From: JANWZL01 sp037445185
GTDB lineage: Bacteria > Pseudomonadota > Gammaproteobacteria > Burkholderiales > Thiobacillaceae
DNA length: 15,712 bases
Direction of reading: 5' to 3'
Assembly: GCA_037445185.1 (NCBI GenBank)
Contig: JBBIKZ010000055.1
Span: forward strand, 1-15,712
The notes under the pieces are model-generated. The model was not told the origin of the DNA. It was given only the letters and a program-made list of their open reading frames with translations, and made no database searches. The position numbers and the translations under genes are program-made. Positions 1 through 6,136 of the stretch are shown piece by piece (within the stretch, counting starts at the first letter, position 1; the number at the start of each line of letters is the position of its first letter).

Positions 1-11
1 GTCCGTCTCAT
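1..11 (-). CDS. 5' end of a divergent gene (three codons only)
   Basis: On the minus strand an ATG (complement of 9-11) is followed by AGA and CGG before the window ends, reading M-R-R. A strong Shine-Dalgarno AAGGAGGT (complement of 17-24) sits five bases upstream, so this is probably a real start. Too little is visible to name the product. In many proteobacteria map (methionine aminopeptidase) or glnD lies next to rpsB, which makes them candidates by position only. Confidence 0.5.
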
Positions 12-78
12 CAGGCACCTCCTTCTGCACCTAATGAAACCGGACAAATCTCGTGCTACAAGTCCGGACAGATTATTT

Positions 79-96
79 GCTCTCTACAGCTCTCTA
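79..96. repeat. Phased direct repeat upstream of the rpsB promoter
   Basis: The octamer GCTCTCTA occurs twice, at 79-86 and 89-96. The copies start 10 bases apart, one helical turn, and end 7 bases before the proposed -35 box of rpsB. The placement fits a site for a transcription factor touching one face of the DNA, but no known regulator is recognised. Chance duplication in a pyrimidine-rich stretch is possible. Confidence 0.4.
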
Positions 97-103
97 GTCT
101 GCC

Positions 104-133
104 TTGTGACGAACACCGCCATCCTGTTAAAAT
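104..133 (+). promoter_or_regulatory. Predicted rpsB promoter with extended -10
   Basis: TTGTGA at 104-109 (-35) is separated by 18 bases from TAAAAT at 128-133 (-10), which is preceded by TG-T to make an extended -10 element. Transcription would start near 139-141, giving a leader of about 108 bases. The E. coli rpsB promoter is also known to use an extended -10. This is the best sigma-70-type promoter seen in the window and probably drives rpsB and, by read-through, part of the downstream cluster. Confidence 0.65.
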
Positions 134-140
134 TACAGCT

Positions 141-248
141 TCCCTTCTAGGGACAAATACGCACACCCGCCCCAGTTAAGGTGTCTGCCGGCCAGGCCGG
201 GGATTCTAGGCGGGTGGAGGCTCAACCTTAACCTGACGGAGCGATTCG
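141..248 (+). promoter_or_regulatory. Structured rpsB leader, probable S2 autoregulatory element
   Basis: The predicted 5' untranslated region contains several pairings visible by eye. A 5-bp hairpin lies right at the transcript start (141-145 with 149-153). A perfect 8-bp long-range pairing joins GTTAAGGT at 175-182 to ACCTTAAC at 225-232. It encloses a CCGGC/GCCGG hairpin at 188-200. The long pairing ends just before the ribosome binding site ACGGAG at 236-241. In gammaproteobacteria the rpsB leader binds S2 for feedback repression; a similar role here is inference from position and structure. Confidence 0.5.
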
Positions 249-1010
249 ATGAGTGTCACCATGCGCCAGATGCTGGAGGCCGGCGTGCATTTCGGCCACC
301 AGACCCGCTACTGGAATCCCAAGATGGCCCCTTACATCTTCGGCCATCGCAACAAGATCCACATCGTCAACCTGGAGAAGACCCTCCCCCTGTTCGAAGA
401 GGCGGCCAAATATACCCGTCAGCTGGCGAGCAACAAGGGGACCATCCTGTTCGTCGGCACCAAGCGCCAGGCGCGCGAAATCATCGCCGAAGAGGCCACC
501 CGCTGCGGCATGCCCTACGTGTCGCACCGCTGGCTGGGTGGCATGTTGACCAATTTCAAGACCGTCAAGCAGTCGGTCAAGCGCATGAAGGACGTGGAGG
601 CCCAGCTCGCCGAGGGCGCTCGCGAGAGCATGTCGAAGAAGGAGATCCTGCATCTGCAGCGCGAGTACGACAATCTGGCGCGCAGCCTGGGCGGGATCAA
701 GGACATGGCCAGCCTACCCGACGCGCTGTTCGTGGTCGATGTCGGTTATCAGAAGATCGCCGTCACCGAGGCCAGCAAGCTGGGCATCCCGGTCATCGGT
801 GTGGTCGACACCAACAACTCGCCCGAAGGGGTGGACTACATCATTCCCGGCAACGATGACTCCAGCCGCGCCATCCGCCTGTACGCCCGCGGCCTGGCCG
901 ATGCCATCCTGGAGGGCAAGGCCCAGGTCATCGAGGAGATGGTGAGCGCCGCCCAGGAGGACGAGTACGTCGAGGTGGAGGAAGGCACGGTCACGGGCGA
1001 GCGCGAATAA
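249..1010 (+). CDS. rpsB: 30S ribosomal protein S2
   Basis: S2 is a component of the 30S ribosomal subunit, joining late in assembly between head and body and helping to anchor S1. The 253-residue product closely follows the E. coli protein, with the family's N-terminal stretch MRQMLEAGVHFGHQTRYWNP (residues 5-24), a central HRWLGGMLTN, LGGIKDM, PDALFVVD and a C-terminal VDYIIPGNDDS block. The C-terminus ends in an acidic tail, as is usual for S2. The ATG is supported by ACGGAG seven bases upstream and by alignment with known N-termini. It is the first gene of the cluster, placed after the predicted promoter and leader, and is followed by tsf after a terminator-like hairpin. Confidence 0.98.
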   Translation: MSVTMRQMLEAGVHFGHQTRYWNPKMAPYIFGHRNKIHIVNLEKTLPLFEEAAKYTRQLASNKGTILFVGTKRQAREIIAEEATRCGMPYVSHRWLGGMLTNFKTVKQSVKRMKDVEAQLAEGARESMSKKEILHLQREYDNLARSLGGIKDMASLPDALFVVDVGYQKIAVTEASKLGIPVIGVVDTNNSPEGVDYIIPGNDDSSRAIRLYARGLADAILEGKAQVIEEMVSAAQEDEYVEVEEGTVTGERE

Positions 1011-1043
1011 GCGTTCGCGTCAGGTCCGTTTTCGCATTCAGTG

Positions 1044-1066
1044 ACGCCCCGCCACGGGGCGTTTTT
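1044..1066 (+). terminator. Intrinsic terminator-like hairpin between rpsB and tsf
   Basis: A GC-rich stem CGCCCC/GGGGCG (1045-1050 with 1056-1061, extendable by an outer A-T pair and an inner G-C pair) is followed directly by five T residues (1062-1066). This is textbook rho-independent terminator form. As tsf and later genes lack an obvious promoter of their own here, it more likely acts as a partial attenuator that makes S2 mRNA more abundant than downstream message. The degree of read-through cannot be read from sequence. Confidence 0.75.
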
Positions 1067-1129
1067 ACGACTTCAGGCCGCAGCGGGCGCGAAACCGGCT
1101 GTGGCCGGCAATGATTCAGGAGATGAAAG

Positions 1130-2005
1130 ATGGCTGAAATCACCGCATCCATGGTCAAGGAGCTGCGCGAACGCACCGACGCCCCCATGATGGACTGCAA
1201 GAAGGCGCTCAACGAGGCGGGCGGCGACATGCAGAAGGCCGAGGAGATCCTGCGCGTCAAGTTCGGTGCCAAGGCGGCCAAGAGCGCCGGCCGCATCGCC
1301 GCCGAGGGCATCGTCGGCATCCACATCACCCCGGACGGCAAGACCGGCGCCATCATCGAGGTCAATTGCGAGACCGACTTCGTGGCCAAGAACGACGACT
1401 TCCGTGCCCTGGTCGGTACCCTGGCGGAGATGGTGGTGAGCCGGAACCCGGCCGATGTGGCCGCGTTGTCCGCCATGAAGATCGGCGACAAGACCGTCGA
1501 GGAGGTCAGGACCGAACTGGTGGGCAAGATCGGCGAGAACATGTCCATCCGCCGTTTCGTGCGCGTCGCGGCCCAGGGCAGGCTCGCGAGCTATGTGCAC
1601 GGCGGCGCCAAGATCGGCGTGCTGGTGGACGTGACCGGCGACGAGACCCTGGCGCGGGACATCGCCATGCACATCGCCGCCGCCAAGCCCAAGGCCCTGG
1701 ACGCCTCCGGCGTGCCGCAGGAGCTCATCGAGGCCGAACGCCGCGTGGCCGCCCAGAAGGCCGCGGAATCCGGCAAGCCGGCCAACATCGTCGAGAAGAT
1801 GGTGGAAGGCGCGGTGCAGAAGTACCTGAAGGAGGTCACCCTGCTCTCCCAGCCCTTCGTCAAGGACGACAAGCTCACCGTGGGCGAGCTGCTCGAGGCC
1901 AAGGGCGCGCAGGTGCACGGCTTCACCCTCTATGTCGTGGGCGAGGGCATCGAGAAGAAGGTGAGCGACTTCGCCGCCGAGGTGGCGGCCGCCGCCAAGG
2001 TCTGA
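1130..2005 (+). CDS. tsf: Elongation factor Ts
   Basis: EF-Ts is the cytoplasmic nucleotide exchange factor that releases GDP from EF-Tu. The 291-residue product (E. coli 283) has the N-terminal UBA-like module (residues 1-50, with MVKELRERTDAPMMDCKKAL) and the EF-Tu-binding signature TDFVAKND at 82-89. D83 and F84 there correspond to the pair that intrudes near the EF-Tu magnesium site. The rest forms the core subdomains and the helical insertion. The start is set by CAGGAGAT at 1118-1124, six bases upstream. It lies 119 bases after rpsB, across the terminator-like hairpin, and 10 bases before pyrH. Confidence 0.98.
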   Translation: MAEITASMVKELRERTDAPMMDCKKALNEAGGDMQKAEEILRVKFGAKAAKSAGRIAAEGIVGIHITPDGKTGAIIEVNCETDFVAKNDDFRALVGTLAEMVVSRNPADVAALSAMKIGDKTVEEVRTELVGKIGENMSIRRFVRVAAQGRLASYVHGGAKIGVLVDVTGDETLARDIAMHIAAAKPKALDASGVPQELIEAERRVAAQKAAESGKPANIVEKMVEGAVQKYLKEVTLLSQPFVKDDKLTVGELLEAKGAQVHGFTLYVVGEGIEKKVSDFAAEVAAAAKV

Positions 2006-2015
2006 CGCGTCCATC

Positions 2016-2732
2016 ATGACTGCGCCGATCTACAACCGCATCCTCCTCAAGCTCTCCGGCGAGGCCCTCATGGGGCCGGACCCCTTCGGCTATCATGCCG
2101 AGACCCTCCAGGGCATCGTCGGGCAGATCGACGAGGTGGCCGGCCTGGGGGTGCAGATCGGCATCGTGGTGGGGGGCGGCAACCTGTTCCGCGGCGCCAC
2201 CGGGGCGCTCGCCGGGATGGAACGCGCCACGGCCGATGCCATGGGCATGCTGGCCACGGTGATGAACGCCCTGGCGCTCAAGGACGCCCTGATGATGGCT
2301 GGCATCCCCGCCCACGTGCAGACGGCCGTCACCATCGCCCATGTGGGCGAGGCCTTCGAGCGCGATGCCGCCATCCGGCACATGGAGGCGGGCCGGGTGG
2401 TGATCTTCGGCGGCGGCACGGGCAACCCCTTCTTCACCACGGATACCGCGGCCGCCCTGCGTGCCGCCGAGATCGGCGCCGAGATCCTGCTCAAGGCCAC
2501 CAAGGTCGACGGCGTCTACACCGCCGATCCCAAAAAGGACCCTGCGGCCACCCGCTACGAGCGGCTCAGCTTCGACGAGGCCATCGCCCGCAACCTGGGC
2601 GTGCTCGACACCGCCGCCTTCGCCCTCTGCCGTGACCAGAAGCTGCCGCTGCAGGTGTTTTCCATCTTCAAGCCGGGTGCGCTTAGGCGGGTGGTGACCG
2701 GCCAGCCCGAGGGCACCCGGGTCAGCCCGTGA
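2016..2732 (+). CDS. pyrH: Uridylate kinase (UMP kinase)
   Basis: PyrH phosphorylates UMP to UDP in pyrimidine nucleotide synthesis and belongs to the amino acid kinase fold, unlike eukaryotic UMP kinases. The 238-residue protein shows KLSGEAL (12-18), the phosphate-binding GGGNLFRG (53-60), TADAMGMLATVMN (72-84), GGGTGNPFFTTDTAAALRA (132-150) and TKVDGVYTADP (162-172). It ends in the family's KPGALRRVV block. It begins 10 bases after tsf stops. No Shine-Dalgarno sequence lies at normal distance, so translation may be coupled to tsf. The hexamer TCCATC before the ATG recurs before dxr. The family usually forms a hexamer activated by GTP and inhibited by UTP. Confidence 0.98.
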   Translation: MTAPIYNRILLKLSGEALMGPDPFGYHAETLQGIVGQIDEVAGLGVQIGIVVGGGNLFRGATGALAGMERATADAMGMLATVMNALALKDALMMAGIPAHVQTAVTIAHVGEAFERDAAIRHMEAGRVVIFGGGTGNPFFTTDTAAALRAAEIGAEILLKATKVDGVYTADPKKDPAATRYERLSFDEAIARNLGVLDTAAFALCRDQKLPLQVFSIFKPGALRRVVTGQPEGTRVSP

Positions 2733-2745
2733 ACTGGAGGTCTGC

Positions 2746-3303
2746 ATGATCAGCGACATCAAGAAATCCGCCGAAGAGAAGATGCGCAAGTCCATCGAGG
2801 CCCTGAAGACGGAATTCTCGAAGGTGCGCACCGGCCGGGCGCATGCCGGCATCCTCGATCATGTCAAGGTCGACTATTACGGCAGCACGGTGCCGGTGAG
2901 CCAGGTGGCCAACGTCTCCGTGCTCGACCCGCACACCCTGGGTGTCACGCCCTGGGAAAAGAAGATGGGCCCGGTCATCGAGAAGGCGATCCGGGACTCC
3001 GACCTGGGGCTCAACCCCGCCTCCGTCGGCGATCTCGTGCGCGTGCCCATTCCCGCGATGACCGAGGAACGACGCAGGGAACTCGTGAAGGTGGTGCGCG
3101 GCGAGGCGGAAGGGGCCAAGGTGGCGGTGCGCAACATCCGCCGCGACGCCATCGCCCACCTGAAGGAGCTGCTCAAGAACCACGAGATCGGCGAGGACGA
3201 GGAGCGCCGCGCCCAGGACGAGGTGCAGAAGCTGACCGACCGTTACATCGCCGACATCGACAAGCTGCTGGCGGAAAAGGAAAAGGACCTGATGGCGGTC
3301 TGA
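2746..3303 (+). CDS. frr: Ribosome recycling factor
   Basis: RRF works with EF-G to split post-termination ribosomes. The product is 185 residues, the same length as E. coli RRF, starting MISDIKKSAEEKMRKSIEALK. It carries the long three-helix-bundle domain and the hinge-flanked small domain with GSTVPVSQVANVSV, IRDSDLGLNP, and RVPIPAMTEERRRELVK. The last helix includes DEVQKLTDRYIADIDKLLAEKEKDLM. A good GGAGGT (2736-2741) lies four bases before the ATG. It sits 13 bases after pyrH, an order conserved across most bacteria. Confidence 0.98.
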   Translation: MISDIKKSAEEKMRKSIEALKTEFSKVRTGRAHAGILDHVKVDYYGSTVPVSQVANVSVLDPHTLGVTPWEKKMGPVIEKAIRDSDLGLNPASVGDLVRVPIPAMTEERRRELVKVVRGEAEGAKVAVRNIRRDAIAHLKELLKNHEIGEDEERRAQDEVQKLTDRYIADIDKLLAEKEKDLMAV

Positions 3304-3325
3304 CCCGAGCCAGGCACGCGCCTCC

Positions 3326-4081
3326 ATGACCTTCAAGGGATTCTTCAGCAGCACCACCGCTATCCCTGAGGTATCGGCGGTCCCGCGTCACATTGCCGTG
3401 ATCATGGACGGCAATGGCCGCTGGGCCAAACAACACAAGCTGCCGCGCGTGGCCGGGCACACGCGCGGCGTGGGTCGGGTCAACGAGATCGTCGAGGCCT
3501 GTGTGCGGTTGGGGGTGGGGCACCTCACCCTGTTCGCCTTCAGCTCGGAGAACTGGCGCCGCCCCGCGGACGAGGTGAGCAAGCTCATGGAGCTGTTCGT
3601 CCAGGCCCTCGAACGGGAAGTGGCGAGCATGCACCGGCATGGCATAAGGTTGCGCATCATCGGCGACAAGACGCGCTTCCACGCCCGACTGCAGCACCTG
3701 ATCCGGGAGGCGGAAGCGCTCACCGGTGGCAACGGGCGCATGACCCTCACCGTGGCGGCGAATTACGGCGGGCGCTGGGACATCCTGCAGGCCGTCAACA
3801 CCTGGCTCAAGGACCACGCCGGGACCGGGGTGATCACCGAGGAGGCGCTCACCCCCTATCTGTCCATGGCCGACGCCCCCGAGCCGGACCTCTTCATCCG
3901 CACCGGCGGGGAGCAGCGTATCAGCAATTTCCTGCTCTGGCAGCTGGCCTACACGGAGCTGTATTTCACCCCTACCCTCTGGCCCGATTTCGATGCGGGC
4001 GAGCTGGACCGGGCGATCGCCTGGTACAGGCAGCGCGAGCGGCGCTTTGGACGCACGAGCGAGCAGCTCCAGGCCGGCTAG
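3326..4081 (+). CDS. uppS: Undecaprenyl diphosphate synthase (cis-prenyltransferase)
   Basis: UppS condenses isopentenyl diphosphate units onto farnesyl diphosphate to make the C55 lipid carrier for peptidoglycan and O-antigen. The 251-residue protein has the catalytic-aspartate motif IMDGNGRWA (D28), GH at 44-45, FSSENWRRP (72-80), LRIIGD, AANYGGRWDI, and RTGGEQRISNFLLWQ (192-206), with arginines that bind IPP diphosphate. These match E. coli UppS almost block for block. The ATG has no clear Shine-Dalgarno sequence, but the N-terminus length agrees with relatives. Its 3' end overlaps the likely start of cdsA by 35 bases. The product of dxr downstream feeds the same isoprenoid supply. Confidence 0.97.
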   Translation: MTFKGFFSSTTAIPEVSAVPRHIAVIMDGNGRWAKQHKLPRVAGHTRGVGRVNEIVEACVRLGVGHLTLFAFSSENWRRPADEVSKLMELFVQALEREVASMHRHGIRLRIIGDKTRFHARLQHLIREAEALTGGNGRMTLTVAANYGGRWDILQAVNTWLKDHAGTGVITEEALTPYLSMADAPEPDLFIRTGGEQRISNFLLWQLAYTELYFTPTLWPDFDAGELDRAIAWYRQRERRFGRTSEQLQAG

Positions 4082-4877
4082 CGGCCTCAGGCGCCGCATC
4101 CTCACCGCTGCGGCGCTGATCGGTGGCCTGCTGGTCGCCCTCTACGGCGCACCCGCAGCACTCTGGGCCGTGCTCATGGTGGCCATCGTCACCGCCGCCG
4201 CCTGGGAGTGGGGCCGCCTGATGCGGCTGGCCGGCACGAGCCGCCATCTCTATACCGGCGCCACCGCGCTGGCCAGTGCGACGATGGTGGCCCTGGGGTG
4301 GCAGGACGTCGCCTGGGTCTATCTGCCCGCTGTCGCCTTCTGGGTCATCGTCGCCCCCTTCTGGTTGCGCCGGGGCCTCGATGTGCGGCATCGGGCGGTC
4401 CTGGGGGCGCTGGGCTGGCTGCTCCTGTTGCCCGCCCCGCTGGCCATGATCCGCCTGCGCGCCGACGGGCCGGAGCTTTTGCTCGCGGTGCTGGGAATGG
4501 TGGTGGTGGCGGACAGCGCCGCCTATTTCGCCGGTCGCCGCTACGGTCGCCACAAGCTGGCGCCGGTCATCAGTCCGGGCAAGACCTGGGAGGGGCTGCT
4601 GGGCGCCTGGCTGGCGGTCTCGCTCTATGCCGTGATGCTCCATTTCCTCTGGCCCGTCACCTGCGGTATCGCCTGCCTGCCCCTGTCCCTGGCCGCGTTC
4701 TGGGCCCTGTTCGCGCTCTCCGTGCTGGGGGACCTGTTCGAGAGCTGGATGAAGCGCCAGGCCGGAGTGAAGGACAGCGGCGCACTGCTGCCTGGCCATG
4801 GCGGCGTGCTCGATCGTATCGACAGCCAGATCGCCGTCCTGCCCGCTGTCGCCCTGTTTTGGATGTGGCTGCGATAA
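4047..4877 (+). CDS. cdsA: Phosphatidate cytidylyltransferase (CDP-diglyceride synthase)
   Basis: CdsA makes CDP-diacylglycerol from phosphatidic acid and CTP, the branch point for membrane phospholipids, in the inner membrane. The 276-residue reading has several hydrophobic segments and the family signature at about 233-259: S-W-M-K-R, then V-K-D-S, then PGHGGVLDRIDS. An upstream VVADSAAYFAGRRYG and SPGKTWEG are also typical. Start choice: only TTG at 4047 and ATG at 3993 precede the first membrane segment (LRRRILTAAALIGG) in frame. The ATG would overlap uppS by 89 bases, so I prefer the TTG (35-base overlap). Neither has a strong Shine-Dalgarno, so coupling to uppS translation is likely. 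Confidence 0.93.
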   Translation: MDARASSSRPASGLRRRILTAAALIGGLLVALYGAPAALWAVLMVAIVTAAAWEWGRLMRLAGTSRHLYTGATALASATMVALGWQDVAWVYLPAVAFWVIVAPFWLRRGLDVRHRAVLGALGWLLLLPAPLAMIRLRADGPELLLAVLGMVVVADSAAYFAGRRYGRHKLAPVISPGKTWEGLLGAWLAVSLYAVMLHFLWPVTCGIACLPLSLAAFWALFALSVLGDLFESWMKRQAGVKDSGALLPGHGGVLDRIDSQIAVLPAVALFWMWLR

Positions 4878-4910
4878 GTGGGGGGAAGCAGCATGAAGTG
4901 TCAAAATGGC

Positions 4911-4954
4911 GCCCTGCCCCCTTCCCTCTCCCCCCTCGATAGCCCCCTGTCTCC
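4911..4954 (+). promoter_or_regulatory. C-rich, G-poor tract before dxr (possible Rho-loading site)
   Basis: In the 80-base gap between cdsA and dxr, 44 bases contain 27 C, 10 T, 5 G and 2 A, counted by hand. A C-over-G bubble of unstructured RNA is the hallmark of Rho utilisation sites. It could instead simply be a low-complexity spacer. No hairpin with a T-run is seen here. Confidence 0.3.
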
Positions 4955-4957
4955 ATC

Positions 4958-6136
4958 ATGATCCGACGCAACCTGACCATCCTCGGTGCCACCGGCACCA
5001 TCGGCATGAACACCCTGGACGTGGTGGCCATGCACCCGGACAAGTTCCGGGTGGTGGCGCTGACCGGGCAGAACCAGGTGGAGCGCCTGGCCACGCAATG
5101 CCGGCAGTTCAAGCCCCTGTATGCCGTCGTCCTGGAGGAGGCGCGGGCGCGGGAATTGCGTCATCTGCTGGCCGATACGGAGACCGAGGTGCTGTGCGGC
5201 GAGCGCGCCCTGGAGGAGGTCGCCAGCCTGCCCGAGGTCGACACGGTGATGGCCGCCATCGTCGGCGCGGCCGGCCTCAAGCCGGCGCTGGCCGCTGCGC
5301 GGGCCGGCAAGCGCATCCTGCTGGCGAACAAGGAGACGCTGGTCATGGCCGGCGGCTTCTTCATGCAGGCCGTACGCCACGGCGGGGCGACCCTACTGCC
5401 CATAGACAGCGAGCACAACGCCGTCTTCCAGTGCATGCCCGAGCCCTACACGGGTGACCTGGCCAGCCATGGCGTGCGCCGCATCCTGCTCACCGCCTCG
5501 GGCGGCCCCTTTCGCACCCGCCCCCTCGACACCCTGGCGGCCGTCAGCCCCGAGGAGGCCGTGGCACACCCCAACTGGGTCATGGGCCGCAAGATCTCGG
5601 TGGATTCGGCCACCATGATGAACAAGGGGCTGGAGGTCATCGAGGCGCACTGGCTGTTCAATGCCCGGCCGGATCAGATCGAGGTCGTCATCCACCCGCA
5701 GAGCATCGTGCATTCCATGGTCGAGTATCGCGACGGCTCGGTGCTGGCCCAGTTGTCCCACCCGGACATGCGCACCCCCATCGCCCATGCCCTGGCCTAT
5801 CCGGACCGCATCGAGGCGGGGGTGTCCTGGCTGGATCTCACCCGCGTGGGCCAGCTCAGCTTCGAGGCACCGGACACGCGCCGCTTCCCCTGCCTGGCCC
5901 TCGCCTACCAGGCCCTGGCGGCCGAAGGGGCCGCCCCCACCGTGCTCAATGCGGCCAACGAGGTGGCGGTGGCGGCCTTCCTCGCGTATCGCATCCCCTA
6001 CCCGGCCATCGCCGAGACGATCGGCCATTGTCTGGAACATTTCGCCGCGCGCACGGTGGCGGAACTTGACGACCTAATCGCCATCGATCAGGAAGCGCGA
6101 CGCGTTGCCGAGGCCCACATCGCCCATCGACCATGA
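4958..6136 (+). CDS. dxr: 1-deoxy-D-xylulose 5-phosphate reductoisomerase
   Basis: Dxr (IspC) converts DXP to 2-C-methyl-D-erythritol 4-phosphate with NADPH, the committed step of the MEP isoprenoid pathway and the target of fosmidomycin. The 392-residue protein has the nucleotide-binding GATGTIG (10-16), LLANKETLV (121-129), metal ligands D150 and E152 in PIDSEHNA, and E226 in MNKGLEVIEA. It also has SGGPFR, HPNWVMGRKISVDSATMMNKG and HPQSIVHSMV. E. coli equivalents are D150, E152 and E231. No Shine-Dalgarno precedes the ATG, but the N-terminus fits homologues exactly. Its stop overlaps the start of rseP in ATGA (6133-6136), which implies coupled translation. Confidence 0.98.
   Translation: MIRRNLTILGATGTIGMNTLDVVAMHPDKFRVVALTGQNQVERLATQCRQFKPLYAVVLEEARARELRHLLADTETEVLCGERALEEVASLPEVDTVMAAIVGAAGLKPALAAARAGKRILLANKETLVMAGGFFMQAVRHGGATLLPIDSEHNAVFQCMPEPYTGDLASHGVRRILLTASGGPFRTRPLDTLAAVSPEEAVAHPNWVMGRKISVDSATMMNKGLEVIEAHWLFNARPDQIEVVIHPQSIVHSMVEYRDGSVLAQLSHPDMRTPIAHALAYPDRIEAGVSWLDLTRVGQLSFEAPDTRRFPCLALAYQALAAEGAAPTVLNAANEVAVAAFLAYRIPYPAIAETIGHCLEHFAARTVAELDDLIAIDQEARRVAEAHIAHRP

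Noticed and set aside
40..74. CCGGACA repeated at 40-46 and 64-70, with a GTCCGGAC palindrome at 62-69
   Set aside because: Only seven bases and not phased; may be operator half-sites of the divergent gene, but cannot be separated from chance.
1073..2017. Long minus-strand open frame opposite tsf, and similar long antisense frames opposite uppS/cdsA, dxr and bamA
   Set aside because: They lie exactly opposite conserved genes, have low-complexity His/Gly/Ala-rich translations and no plausible ribosome sites; this is expected in GC-rich coding DNA.
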